A stretch of 64,000 bases of DNA from Gymnopus androsaceus JB14 (GCA_009733575.1 ML769475.1:62001-126000); one strand, 5' to 3'. Numbered from the stretch's first letter, positions 34,832 through 46,936 are shown. Numbers and translations are program-made. Notes: generated from the sequence alone by a model not told the origin.

Positions 34832-36449
34832 CATGGCCATTTGTAAGTTTGAGATGTCTGCTAATGCGATGAACTAGTTCTTCATTTGCTGGCATCTCCT
34901 CTTCATCCTGGTACAATTTAATTCTAGTCAATGCATTCATCTTATAAAGAATGACATACATTTTCTATGACAGAGGCCCAGTCATCATCATGAGTGATTG
35001 AAACCTCTACTTCATCATACTAAGGCCAAGTAAGTGTGATGGATTTTGCCAAATGCTCCAATAAAAGTTTAACACACACATTGCTCAAAACCCATTCATT
35101 TATTACATCTGAAGGATGATACATCTAAATAGCCAAATCCCTAGTAAGTGCTAGAATGCAGCTCAGATTATCAAGTAGAGACATACATGATTGGGCAAGA
35201 CACTGCATTCATTTGATGGCATCCAAGGAGTGTGATTTGGCTGTTGTGATATAGAATACCAGGTAGAAAAGTTGCTGACCATTTTGGGTTTTGGAAAGAG
35301 TTCTTCAACATCGAGATCAGAGATGTATTTCACGGATGAGCAAAACTTGGGAATATTTGTAAACGGATTGTGTCGAACTGCAATTTTGAAGCCACGAAGG
35401 AAAACACATCCTGACTGGTTTCCAAAGACATTGTCAGCATCACTTGATGCTGAGGCACAGTTGTGTTTGGAGAACCAATATGTAGGATGCCCTCCTACAT
35501 TGCTTAATGCCCCGGGAACAAAGTCTAGAGATACAGTTCCTGGATTAGCATCAATGAAAGATGCCACTCCCCAGGCCCTTGCTTTGTCAAATCCAGTAAC
35601 AAGATAGAGTGCACCATTATGTACTCCACGAGCCATGGGCTCGTTGACATGAGCATACCAAGATTGGGCGCACTCTACAGCATAATCATAGAACATGGAA
35701 AGCTGCTGATGATCAATTCTCTTTCCACCTTCTGGTAGAATGAGCAAAGCGCCACTGGTAGCTGATGAGCTGAATGATAAGCCCGCCCCAACTTCTTGTG
35801 GCACCCTCTAGCAACGGAATGAATGTCATGGAAATATGCAAGATGATGAAACGTACGGAAGAGGCTGGCCAGAGAGTACAGTTTTGCTGATATGAGAGGG
35901 TTTACTTTCGACATAGGAGCTTGGTTTAAATTCTTGTGGAGACTCTTTGATGTCAGTATAGTCAATTTCCAGAAGCTTGAAATTTTCTGGGACTCTTCCT
36001 TCATTTAGTGGGTGGTCTGCTGGATGACACACATTAAATAGATAATCAAATCCTCCAAACTGATCCAGGATTCCAACATCTCCGATGTGGACTCCAGTTT
36101 GTTTGTAGATATCTGGTAGGCGTGGGTCATCATCTTTTGGTCTCCACAGAGGATACCCCCGCTTTTGGGTCATTAGCAAGTGTGCATATACTGCTGAATC
36201 AGATTTATTTCCTGACACAATGTTCTGCACAGGATTGGTCCGAATCTCACACTCCGCCGAATTGTTAGGAGATGTGACAGGTGCTGCTGACTGCATTATC
36301 GATGCAAGGGCTTCATAGGTGGATAAATTGTTGTTGAAGACAGGGCCTGTTATGCTGAAATGGTGAGCGCCAGGGAAACTCCTATGGAATGGCTTCATTT
36401 AGGACACAGAAGGCAATGGACTTGACTCATACCGAGGAGAATGTGCCAT
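34832..36449 (-). CDS. Uncharacterised Agaricomycete family protein, 5' part of a possible chimera
   Basis: Exon 1 (MAHSPR, start 36449) splices to SFPGAHHFSITGPVFNNN. A long exon follows (GVHIGDVGILDQFGGFDYLF, then VCHPADHPLNEGRVPENF). The next exon has PVPQEVGAGLSFSSSATSGA, RGFKIAVRHNPF and others. Three short exons (MYHPSDVINEWVLSN; YDEVEVSITHDDDWASVIEN; DEEEMPANEELVHRISRHL) then end in LTNGHG at 34832. The pattern, with a C-terminal YHPSDVIN / THDDDW / EEMP block, matches an abundant family of function-unknown proteins in mushroom genomes. There is no signal peptide or membrane segment. All introns are phase-consistent, and no stop codon separates the last exon from the coiled-coil gene on its 3' side. 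Whether translation ends here or continues is unresolved. Confidence 0.65.
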
Positions 36450-38153
36450 ATTGGATGTTATAGAGAGTAAAAGAAGATTGAAGTAACTTCGTTGACAGCT
36501 TGAGATTAAGTAGTCTTGAGAATCCAGACTGCCGATACCTGTTCCATGTAGCCTGCCAAGATCATCAAGCTTATATATAAGGCGCTTGGCTCTGTGTGAG
36601 TAGCGCACTCGGGAGGGGCATGGTTCATTTCTTGATTTTCGGTCCAATGTACTGCCACTTCGGCTTCTTCCCCGGGCCATTATCTACTATTCTCATGCCC
36701 ATTCCAGTCGTCATGCAGCCTCTTGAGACCTCCTTGTTGCAAAAATCAGCAGCACTGAGCACCGGGTAACTTCATTATATTGTATGGGCACTTTAGTGGA
36801 CAATTAACATGGCTTCGGTAGGCTACAGTGACTTCCAAATGGGTACTTTTCTTTTTCTTGTAGTTCAACACCCTTGCAAATTTTGTTCATGAGCATTATA
36901 CAGTCAAATAACAGTCTTTACTAAGCCTCAAGGTCTCAAGAAATTTATTGGCTTATACTGGGCCTAAAAGTGTCATTTTAGAACTTCTTAAATTTTTCTT
37001 CTTCCCCACTGTGTCAGTCAATAGATATATATTAAGACCATATATTGAAATATAAATTCAAATTTGAAGATAACTGAATAAGAATTACACCCTTTGGAGT
37101 CTAGGGCCTTTTTTCTCTCTAAATAAACATTTTGTTAATCTCCTGCTGTGAAATTATATATTGAAGAGCATCTAAATAGTTGTGCTAACTGTTGGGATAT
37201 TGTTACAAATGTTTAGCCTATCTCATGCCACATGGACTATTACTTATCATTTCTTTTCATTTACTTTTATATTTTGCTGGTGCTTATATTAGTACACATC
37301 TATATTGGTGCATGGCTATATTAGCATGCATCTGTTTAGATGTGCAGCTATACTGTTTGAACATGCTTACCTTTTTATTAGAGTTCAACACATGTACAAT
37401 TGTTTGGATCATACAATCATCATCCTTTGATCATTACAAATTTTAAGGATGGACAGGGGTTAACCCCTGGGTTGGAAAGGCCCTAACCTCACCTTTACCC
37501 TCCATACCCTTACCCTTCAAACCTGCAGTTTTTACTAAGAATTTTGGACAGAATGATGTACCACTCATGAGACTCTGGGTAAAATAGATATAATAACATT
37601 TGGAAATATCCTTAAAGATAAGTTGAAGATCATAGGACATCATGAGATTTCTACATCATCAATTTAAAAATGGAGGGATTTGAAGGCTTCAACCCCCTAC
37701 CCTTAACCTTTATACCCTTGGATCAAAAACCCTGCATTGACTCTTACTCCTGTCTATCCTTAATTACAATGACACCTCATACTAGGATACTGTATTTGGT
37801 GCTATGTATGTATGTATGTATGATCACTTATTACTGTAGTATTTGATTGGTTTGCCAGTCACGGGTCACAGGGCCTCTGGCGAGGCGAAATTTGACCATG
37901 TCACTGGTCACAATTGACCAGTGGCAAATCCATTTGACATGACCTTCCCTAAAAGTGTCCAAAAATAGTAAATTTGGGTCCCAAGTGGCGAAATTTTGCT
38001 GGGGTCATGCAGCTATGCAGTGCAGTGGCCAATTCAAAATTTTTCTGCAAGGGTCACTGTCACAAAGGTGCTGTGAACCAATTGCAATGGTACAGTACTT
38101 AGTGTTGTTTACTTGTCATCTTTTATTGTTTCATGCATTGTTACTTTATGGGA
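36450..38153. other. AT-rich transposon-island DNA, no gene
   Basis: No coding region is supportable. A TATG microsatellite (about 5 units) lies at about 37805-37821. The upstream edge is the promoter region of the gene at 34832-36449. Confidence 0.5.
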
Positions 38154-38356
38154 TTAAGGGCTAGTGTGTGGCTCGGGTTGGGATCGGGTCATAAAATGGC
38201 CTCCCATCCTGACCCGAGCCAAATTCCCATTCCCGACATGGCCAGGAACGGGTTTCCTGAATAAGTCGGGACCAGGATGTCCCAATAACTTAGGTGCAGT
38301 GAAAGTTCATTGAATCGCTAACTATAATACTTTAACTAATATAAACAGTGCAGAAG

Positions 38357-41300
38357 CTACAATAGCAGTTCATTGTCATCAATGAAAAAATTGTCCTCAG
38401 CATTGTCCTTTGCCTTGCCCTTATCCCTGAGAAACTCTACCAGCTCTGCATTCAAAATGAAGTCCTGCTGCAACCAGTCTCCAAAGCACATAAGTGCTCG
38501 GATAGTGTTTGCTTGAAGACAGTTGCAAAGGTGAGATATGAGAATACAGCCACGTGAGAAAGAATGCTCAACAACTACCGAAGACGCTGAAATCATGTTA
38601 GTAGTAATAGATATACAAATTGGTGGATATACCCATGGTCATATGAATTGAGATAGCGAGCTTAGCTAGATTTAGTCATGGGCAAGAATCATGAATCATC
38701 AAGGGTGCTCTAGTCATGATCCTTGAAAATGATTCTAGGATAGAGTCATACTACAAAAAAAAAGGATTATGACTCTACTCTGGAGTAGAGTTAGAATCAC
38801 CTGGTTTGGGACCTAGGATACTCTAGCCAGGATACTCTTAAATACTTGCTATATGCTGTATATGATATATTGTGAGTGAAATGTGTCTGAAACATCAATA
38901 TTGCTACTGCTGAGGGTTGTATACTAGTATTTAATATATCTAATACAACACTTATTGGGTTATTCAATGTTCACTCTAGAGTATCCTTGGATTGATTTGA
39001 CTCTTGACTCTAGGTGATCCTATCCTAGAGTCACTTGTGCTTAGGTGATTCTACTCATGGCTAGAGTTAAGATCATGGGTTTGGAGTGAGAGTATCCTAG
39101 CAAAGAGTCAAGAGTCAGATAGAGTCATGATTCTTGCCCATGACTAGCTAGATTGGGATACACTTTCCTATTCATCAACCACCACGCCAAAGGATCATTG
39201 GTTGGAATGCAGCTGTTGGCAAGGTAACAGTTGAGTTTGTTGGTCTCACTATCTGGCAAGTCTGTACTCATTTGTGTGAACATCAGTGAGACAAATGAAT
39301 TAACTGATTTTGAGGTCTATGTTACCATACAATGCATAAGCGGCAAAGGAATCGGAATGATAAACAAAATATGTACGCTAGCTTCTTCAGTTTGAGGAGC
39401 AGCTGAAGATGGCGCCATTGGTTTGAACCAAGTCCATGCATTCCATGTAACATGAACTGCATCCTGAATCCACTGCTCTTGCCAATTAAGTCGCTGGAAG
39501 TACGAGAGCTTAAAGGATGGGTGGAGAACTAGCCAATTGTTAGAAACATACTAGTAGATTCATAGTAGAATAAACGCACCCATGGCAATGCAATAGATAT
39601 GCGAATCATTGGAAAGAGAATAATACATGTTCAAGGTTTTTTTTCCAACTGAAAGTGCGTAACAAAGCAGCATGCAAAGTTCCTTCTGTTCAATGATTCC
39701 AGTAGCAAAGGCTTCATCGATTGCGTCCATAGCAGGGATGACAGCGGAGATGTTTGGGAAATCAGATGAAAAAAATTCAGTGGCATCCTTGAGAATCTAA
39801 TAACATATTAATGAGTAAACAGAGCTACAAAAGGAATGATTGCATACCTTCAATACCAACACAAGCCCTTCAACAGCTTCCCATTCATCATCAGTGAGAA
39901 TATATTCTGCAAGACCATTCGACAAGCTATCTGTGAACTTTATGACCAACTCCTTTAATTCAGAAAAGGCCTTCAACATGTCATATGTAGAATTCCAGTG
40001 GGTTGATACATCCTGAGGGAGTGTCTGGTTTTCAAAAGGAGTCAAGGCCGTGATTGTACGCCAACAAGGAAGAAGGAGAGTAGGCAAGTTGATAATTTTA
40101 AAAGATATTTGGTGAGTCTGTGAAGGGGAAGAAGAAACAAGCATGAGTCAACCAGCTACAAAGATTTATGGGTCTGTACCAATTCTTGATGAGAACCAAT
40201 TGACCAAAAATTTCCTTTATGGGAAATAATTCCAATAGGTACAACCAATCAACTTTATTTCCCAAAATAGAAATTTGCAGTCAATTGGTTCTCATCAAGA
40301 ATTGGTTCTGACCAATATTGTTGAATGAAGCGTACCTTAATCAAAGCGCCACGGATGGGCTTGACACCAGTGTTCCATTCTTGTCTTTCTTCTTCCATCA
40401 TCTCGTTCAGAATGTCAACAAACCCCTCAATGTTGTCTCTTGTCTGCTCCCCATTCTCTTCGAGATCCTTTAGCTCTGCCTGGAGCTCTTCTATCTCGGT
40501 GTCCTGGGCAATTGTCTCTGATTCTTCAGCTTCATTTACCTGGCCATTTATTCTCTTCAACTTGAAGGGATGTAACACTCCTTTTGCAGTTAGGTTGATA
40601 GTGTGCACAAAGCATCGAACATGTGCTGCAAGTCCTGGAAACGCAGGAAGAAGCTCACTGAGCTTCCCAACCATTACAGTGTTTGCCAATGCATTATCAC
40701 AGGTGATGGATATAATCTTCAACGTTGGTATGTTATTTGACTATATCTTTTATTTTACACATAGACTCACTTTATCTTCAATCCCATATTCAACTAGCAC
40801 TTTGCGCAAAGTTTCCACCATATTATCACCTGAATGTGAATGCGGGAGCTCCACAAAGTCAAGAAGGTGAGTCACCATCTCTTTGGTTCCATCATTGCAC
40901 CTTTGTACTCGACTTGTCGCAATGCTCATCCAAGCACAATGATTAGGGGAGGTCCAACAATCTATTGCAATTGGAATTTTGCCATCATAATCCTGTTTAA
41001 ATATGTGAGTAGGACAGTTTTTTTTTTGAAATTTTTGGTACTACTCACCTGTAACTCAGTGGCAATCTTTTCTTTTGTTTTCTCAAACAGATTTTTTATG
41101 TCTCTCAAAATGGTCTCCTTACTTGGCACATATTGGTCTGGCCGGCCCTCTTTTTGCAGCCAGCGATAACCATGGTCCTGAACGACACAAAATGGTCATG
41201 CACATTCCGCTACCCAATGCACAGTTACGACACTACATTGAATTTAACCACTGTACTTGGTTAATCTTGATCACAGCATGTACCAAACACTTTCTTTTGA

Positions 41301-42114
41301 TGGTGGGGTGGTGGAGAATGATTCAGCCCACCCTTTCACCATGCGAAGTGTCGCTGTCAGCATGGATTGCTTCTTTGAGCCAAACTTTTGTACTGCCTTG
41401 CGAGCCCTTGATATATTCTTCAAATCTTGTGCTGCTTTTACAGGCTCGTCACCCCAGCATTTCTTGGCATGGCAATGGAGTACACCTATAAAATGTGAGT
41501 AATAAAATTGGACTGGTAAGTTGGTACTGACTTGTTGAAGCAGCATCTGTTCCACTCAGACCTTGTTTTTGTTTTGAACAGCAGTTACAACATGCATACA
41601 CAGTGTATTTCGGGCTCCCCTTCTGGTCAAATTCAATGTCGGGAACAGAGTGATAGAACGCATAGATTGGCGCTGTTTGTTTTGCAATCTTTTCAACTGC
41701 ATAATAAAGGTCAGTAGTGCATCATGATTAATTCAGGAACTACTAATGAATTTCCTTCTTCTTCTGTGCCTTGCTAGTCTTCTGGTTTTCACTATCGGAA
41801 GCCTCATTCTCGGATACAAGGTCAATGACTAGTGAGCTAGCATTGGAGGATGTCCGTGTTTGACCATGTGAGGAACCAGGATACCTGGAAGCAGGTGTTG
41901 GTGAATCATTGACACTGTCATCATCGCCATCTGTTGGATATATTGTATGAATTTTTTTTTTCTATTTCATGAGACTGGATATATACATACCGCTTTCAAT
42001 TTGCTTTGCTTTAGCAGCTTTACTTTGTCGAGAGATAGCACTCGTTACACTTTGCCTCAATTTCTTGATCGGATTAGACTTGGAAGAGCTACTGGAGTCA
42101 TTCCGACATTTCAT
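38357..42114 (-). CDS. hAT-family transposase
   Basis: A multi-exon gene inside the hAT element. It starts MKCRNDSSSSSKSNP (42114). A BED-type zinc finger is split over exons (YACCNCC, then LHCHAKKCWGDE). The RNase-H-like core follows, with the first Asp in IPIAIDCWTSPNHCAW and the second region SITCDNALANTVM. Then come CFVHTINLTAKG, VSTHWNSTYDML and the C-terminal hAT dimerisation block VVVEHSFSRGCILISHL near 38590. The introns are short. One junction near 41760-41790 lacks a clear GT donor in the right phase, and a 129-bp MITE lies between the TANFYFGK segment and the next exon. The coding frames look well preserved, but present-day activity is uncertain. Confidence 0.82.
38665..39154. mobile_element. 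Nested 474-bp hAT-type MITE (38673-39146) with its 8-bp target-site duplication
   Basis: Inverted repeats begin TAGTCATGGGCAAGAATCAT on the left and are mirrored at the right end. A perfect 8-bp duplication GCTAGATT flanks the element at 38665-38672 and 39147-39154. Its interior is AT-rich and non-coding, with inner palindromes around gactctactctggagtagagt. It lies inside the larger hAT element just beyond the last transposase exon segment, so it inserted later. Confidence 0.88.
40178..40306. mobile_element. Nested 129-bp MITE with perfect 27-bp inverted repeats
   Basis: Arms at 40178-40204 and 40280-40306 are perfect inverted repeats starting ACCAATTCTTGATGAG. The inner parts (gggaaataat / ttatttccc) are also complementary, so most of the element could fold into one hairpin. 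TCTG is present just outside each end and may be the target duplication. It sits inside the hAT transposase gene. Confidence 0.8.
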
Positions 42115-42323
42115 GATGGGAGTAAGGAGGTTTGTTTTCAAGTATGGCTAAACATACAGTATCATCAAAACTAGATAGTCTTTGTAAGGCGAAAGCAAAT
42201 TTTTGTCAGGACTGTGAGTCGGGACTCAAACCCAAAGTAGCCATCCCGTCCCAATCCCAACAAGATGTCCCAACCCAAATCCTGACAGATCCCGAGATTC
42301 CCGGGCCACACACTATTAAGGGC

Positions 42324-43815
42324 TTGTACATTAGTATATATAGTAGTTGTAGCTGTAGCTTAGTCCTTAGCTTCAATCTCATCAATACCTCCTAGTTCTA
42401 ATACCATCTTCTCTTTTCCTCATCATCCTTGTCTTTGTGTGGCATCTGGAAAAGACATATCACGGAAGGAAGTACTTCTCATGGAAAAGATGCACCCTGT
42501 TTGAGGAATGAACCCTGCATGGGCATCTTTCGAGGTCTAAATGCATCCACAAATTTAGGTTTTTAGAAAACATTATAACCAAATATGGACACCTGACTGA
42601 TGAATCTTGAAGAGTTCTGATGTGGGGACCTCAATAAGCTATAACAAGACATTGGAATTCCACTGAGCAGGTACTCCTCATACCAACCAACAAGGAATTC
42701 CAGTCTCCTAAAAATGGGAATGCAGTGTTTTCACTTAGAAATTCATACAATTGCTGATCAAGTATGTAATATCTCAAAGAAAAACATGGCAATGGTTCTG
42801 TCTGGAAATTGTGATATCACGATGACAAGTACGGGATACGGGAAACACATGCTAAGATTGGGAAGGCCCTTTACTTGGATCACCATCTCGCACTGCTCAG
42901 TTGATGAAAAGGTCAAATTCAGCACTGTACATCACTTCTCTTGAAGTGATTAACAAGATTTGGGCATCAAATCAAATCTATTTATATGATAGGTAGTCTG
43001 TCAAAAATGGTGACAAGGACACCTTGGGGCATGGAATCTATTTCTGTGATAGGTAGTCTGTCAAAAATGGTGACAAAGGCACCTTGGGGCATAGAAAATG
43101 GAAGGTCAGAGAAGCCACATGCTGGCAGTAGATGCACAACTCAAGACTCCAACATGATGGAATGGAAAAGATGTGATATGATGAAAAAACCCCTGGACCC
43201 TGCATAAGCAGGAAAGGCAGGATCACATCCCAAAAGGGATTTAAGCGCTGACCAGGATATCCCAATCACATCACACCAGAATGTCTGGAACAAGAGCACA
43301 GCAAAAGAACCATTATGGTTTCTATGGGGAGCAAGAAATCAGGAGATTGCAGGGTCCAAAGACCATACCAAAGAAACTGGGATACACAAGTATATCCAGT
43401 CAATCTCTTGCCCAAAAGTAGGCAATGATTTGTCAAGATCACCGTGCCTGATGGGACATGCCAAAGAGCATCAGACCCTGACTAAATGCGAGTGGCAACT
43501 GCAGAATGCACCAAGGCCAGTTAATTGAACTGATTGCTGCAATAGGCTTCCTTGGCAAGAGCAACTTGGACTTCAGAAACAGTCAATGCCAGTCAATTAC
43601 CCAACTCAATCCAGGTACAGGATACCTTGCCAGGATATGGCTTCAACTTGTTCCTCAACTGAGGATGGTTGAGATTTTTAGTTTGGGGAAGATGATATGC
43701 TGATTTTTTGGCCAAGGCTAGAACTGCACAGAACTAATAATCCTAAGTTCTGTTTGTAACAAACACGGTCAATAAGAGAACTATAGTGAGCCTGAGCTGA
43801 TAGTTAAAATCTACC
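42324..43815. other. Transposon-island DNA with a short tandem duplication, no gene
   Basis: No supportable gene. At about 42976-43091 a unit of roughly 57 bases (from tatgataggtagtctgtcaa to accttggggcatgg) occurs twice in tandem with few differences. Confidence 0.5.
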
Positions 43816-44600
43816 AAGGACCTAGGATAATTCTAATCGGAAACCCCATTTGGAGTAGAAACCCCAAATCATTGTTGAGAAACCCTGGCAGGTCACATGT
43901 TTGTCACATATTGTCACATCAAGTAACAACATTTTACTCCAGAACTCAACCAGAGCTCATTCGCTGCCCAGTGTAGCATTAATGACAAGTCTGTGACTCA
44001 AGTCTCAGGAGTCAGGCCATGGGACACACTCTACACAGTAAATACTAAGTATTGATTGCTGCTGAGGTACTCTTGTTATTAATCTCTCTCTGTGATTCAG
44101 AGAGCCAGATGCTACAGGAACAGACAGGGAACAAGTTAGACTGTTGCATTTGATACTGAGTGAAAAGGAACTAAATTTGGGGGCAGACAGGGAGCCTTCA
44201 AGAGTCAAGTCACAAGTGTGCAAGGCTTCCAATGTTGTGTACTACTCTATGTATCATACATCCTGGATTCTGGAATGATCTAGTGTTGAATTAGACATGA
44301 GGGGACAGTGAGAAGAGCAGACAAAATGTCTACGTTTGGGTCAGGCAAGGGTGAGCAGACACACTTGTAAGTAATCTGAATCAAACTCATTGCATGGTCC
44401 AACTTGAAGCACATTCAAAGCACAGTCTTGAGCCAAGACTCAACTAAGAGAGCTTTGAAGTAGCCCAGAGGCATCCATTGTCATAAAAAATGGATGTGAC
44501 AAATGCGTGACAATGGTGTGATGGGTTTCTGAATAATGATTTGCAAGAAACCCAGGGTTTCTACTCATAATGGGGTTTCCCATTAGAATTATCCAGGACG
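43816..44600. mobile_element. Inverted-repeat element, about 0.8 kb
   Basis: The left end begins near ggataattctaatcggaaac. Its complement is at the right end (gtttcccattagaattatcc). Similarity continues inward for about 100 bases, including gagtagaaacccc and the two ttgtcaca(t/c) motifs. No transposase is present. The exact termini and target duplication are not clear. Confidence 0.65.
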
Positions 44601-45317
44601 TATTCTACCCAAGAGGTTGCAGAGTAATGGTACACGTAATGGTACCATACTTAACTTTGTGAATGCGCCTTGATCAAAGTCCTATGCATGGTATGGTGTA
44701 GCAAGGCAAGCTTGTTGGATAACAAGTTGCTGACCAAGGCAGATAAATGAGCCCACATACAAGCTATATGTTAAGCCTTGGCTCATTTCCAGACACTCCC
44801 TGTGCTCGTTAACCACCCGCTGATGGTTCCCACGCTCCGTAACCGTCCGTGGATACCTCCCGCACTCATTTACCTATATGCGGGCGCTTCCCATGCTCAT
44901 TTACCATTTATTCTGCCTGCCAGGCACTTTCTACATGTGATTACCAGTTATCCTGCCTTCTGGGTGCCTCCCGCATTTGATAACCATCCATCAGGCTCTC
45001 CTGACAACTTACACAACTACCCTACAGTATATAAGTAGACACCCCAAGTTCATGTACCCTATTCTGTGATTACCATTGTTACCAGATCAATCCCATTTTC
45101 CTTCTGTCTCTGTCTCTGTCTGTTCTAACCAGTTGTGCCTTCCGAGCTCTGTTTGAAGGCTCACTGTCATCTGCATCAACTGCGAGGCTCCATCCGTAGA
45201 TACCAAATCTATGCCCGGAGCTCACTGTTTTCTATCTCTGTTTACAACTTTACGACCAAAGCTCCTTGGGACCTTCCTATTTGGGTTTTGCTACCTCTAG
45301 AACCTCTGGCACCATCT
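44601..45317. other. Intergenic, diverged tandem units
   Basis: Between about 44780 and 45010 a loose unit of around 40-45 bases (ctcccg-c-ctc-tttacc and related) recurs. A TATATAAGTAG at about 45030 and a (tctctg)n tract at about 45105 follow. This could be part of an LTR, but no primer-binding site or coding region supports that. Confidence 0.35.
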
Positions 45318-45542
45318 GCTTTCACTCAATTCTGTCTGCTCCCACCCTATTCCTATCTGCTCTCACCCTATTCTGTCTGCTCCCACACTATTCCCATCCG
45401 CTTTCACCCTATTCCATCAGCTCCCACGCTATTTCTGTCCGCTTTTGCGCTATTCCGTCCGCTCCCACGCTATTTCCGCCTGCTTTTACCCCATTCCATC
45501 TGCTCCCACGCTATTTCTGTCCGCATTTGCTGTATTCCACCC
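45318..45542. repeat. Minisatellite: alternating 20- and 21-bp units (41-bp dimer)
   Basis: Eleven half-units of the form gctcccacgctatttctgtcc (21) and gcttttgcgctattccgtcc (20) alternate. This is a higher-order 41-bp dimeric array with moderate divergence. All three forward frames are open over much of it, which produces long spurious ORFs. Confidence 0.85.
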
Positions 45543-46689
45543 GCATTATCCATATTTGGACTTATTACACCTTTGTGGACCACCCCTTCATCCATATTCC
45601 ATCCACTTCCACTCATTTCTGGTTGTCAGACCACAATACCATCCGCTTCCTCCTGGTTACGTCATGGGGTGGCCCATACATTGTTCCTTGCATCTCTGAG
45701 GCTTGTACTGTTCCGTACAACACTCATACTACTGTCCAGACCCACCTTATGGCATGGTTATCCTGGGTGGTTGCATTTGGTCTCCACTTACATCTAGGTG
45801 CGAGACATTCAGGATACATTGGTTTGAGATCCATTTCATGCACCGGGTCTCACACTATACTAGGCTAGGTCATTGAAGGATATATCCAGGGGGTCGAAGT
45901 CTTAAACAAGACATTGCTTCTGCGATCAGCTCACTGAGGAGTCTTCACAAAACTCAATTTTATTAAACAAAGCAAGGTGGACTGAGATGGGGAAGTACCT
46001 TAACTGTTGCCCTCAAAAGTTGACGCTCATTGGAAAGCACCTAGGCAGATTGTTGCGGCAAGCCAATGCGGCCACATGATCAACTTGCTGTAGCTACTTC
46101 ACAAGCATGGAAGGACTGAGGAGAATTTCTATCTGAGTCAAGAGGGAGAGAGCATTACTACATGTTCATGCCCTGGATGCAATTTGAAGGTGAATAATTA
46201 GTTGAAATTATAACTCTCGAATGCACCAGAGACTCACCAATTCAATAGTACCATATATCCTGCAAGGGATTGCTTCAAATCCCAGACACTGACTGGTTTT
46301 GCAATGATGAGTGCAGAAAAAATGCGACTGGAAGAGGGGCTGGCATCAAACGGTGGCGGATTCAAAAAAAGTAAGAGTAGTGAAATTGTGTATATTGTAG
46401 TATATATAAGATTGTAGGAGATCATTGGGGAAGTGACTGGGAAGTGAGGAAGTCATGGATGTGGCGCAACATGCGGTAATAATTCTTGACAAGCCTTAAG
46501 CGCCTTGTCAAGAATTATCACCACAAGTGCCTACAAGGCATGGGAATAACTTTCTCTATTTAGAAGGTACAGGAGGGGGGGGAGGGGTCTGCCAACCTTA
46601 ACAGTGAAATACAAGATGATATATAATAAAAAAATTTTGCACATCTTGGATTTGACTAAGAATAGTCATGGTAGTTGGCAGGTTCAGTG
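45543..46689. other. Intergenic, hairpin at 46479-46518
   Basis: No gene. A perfect 15-bp inverted repeat (ataattcttgacaag with its complement, 10-base loop) lies at 46479-46493 and 46504-46518, with partial complementarity beyond. It may be a tiny foldback element. A G-run lies near 46573. Confidence 0.5.
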
Positions 46690-46936
46690 AGTCGACTGCC
46701 TATGGGAGGTTGTCATATGGTTTTGTAATTGGGAGGAGCCTGAAGCGAAGGGTATATATATCAACCCTTGGAGGATATTGAGAAGAATGAGATGAGGATT
46801 TTGATTTTTGTGGAAGATGTAGTCTGTTGATTCTTGAATGTGGAAACACGTAAAATTTATATATTTGTCTTGATTTCGGAACCAACGCGGAAGTGACCAC
46901 GAAACCTAAAAAGGGATGACCGCGTCTTCCACTGAC
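46690..46936. repeat. Dispersed ~290-bp repeat, copy 2 (right end interrupted)
   Basis: Homologous to 20353-20650 and 50832-51090. The block is cut at cttccactgac by the 1.2-kb inverted-repeat element, and its continuation (cctcttgtttcaa) appears at 48165 after the element. Confidence 0.7.

Larger units (their letters stand above)
38154..42323 (-). mobile_element. Full-length hAT DNA transposon (38162-42315) with its 8-bp target-site duplication
   Basis: Terminal inverted repeats of 16 bases (TAGTGTGTGGCTCGGG at the left; TAGTGTGTGGCCCGGG as the complement of the right) bound a 4154-bp element. It is flanked by a perfect 8-bp direct repeat TTAAGGGC at 38154-38161 and 42316-42323. The 8-bp duplication is diagnostic of the hAT superfamily. 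It carries a transposase gene on the minus strand and two nested MITEs. The intact duplication and conserved transposase indicate a fairly recent insertion. Confidence 0.92.

Noticed and set aside
45000..45130. Possible LTR promoter region (TATATAAG followed by a tctctg tract)
   Set aside because: No paired LTR, primer-binding site or reverse transcriptase was found in the window.
45135..45868. Two overlapping 200-220-codon plus ORFs
   Set aside because: They are produced by a 41-bp minisatellite that lacks stops in all frames. There is no signal peptide, domain or splice structure.
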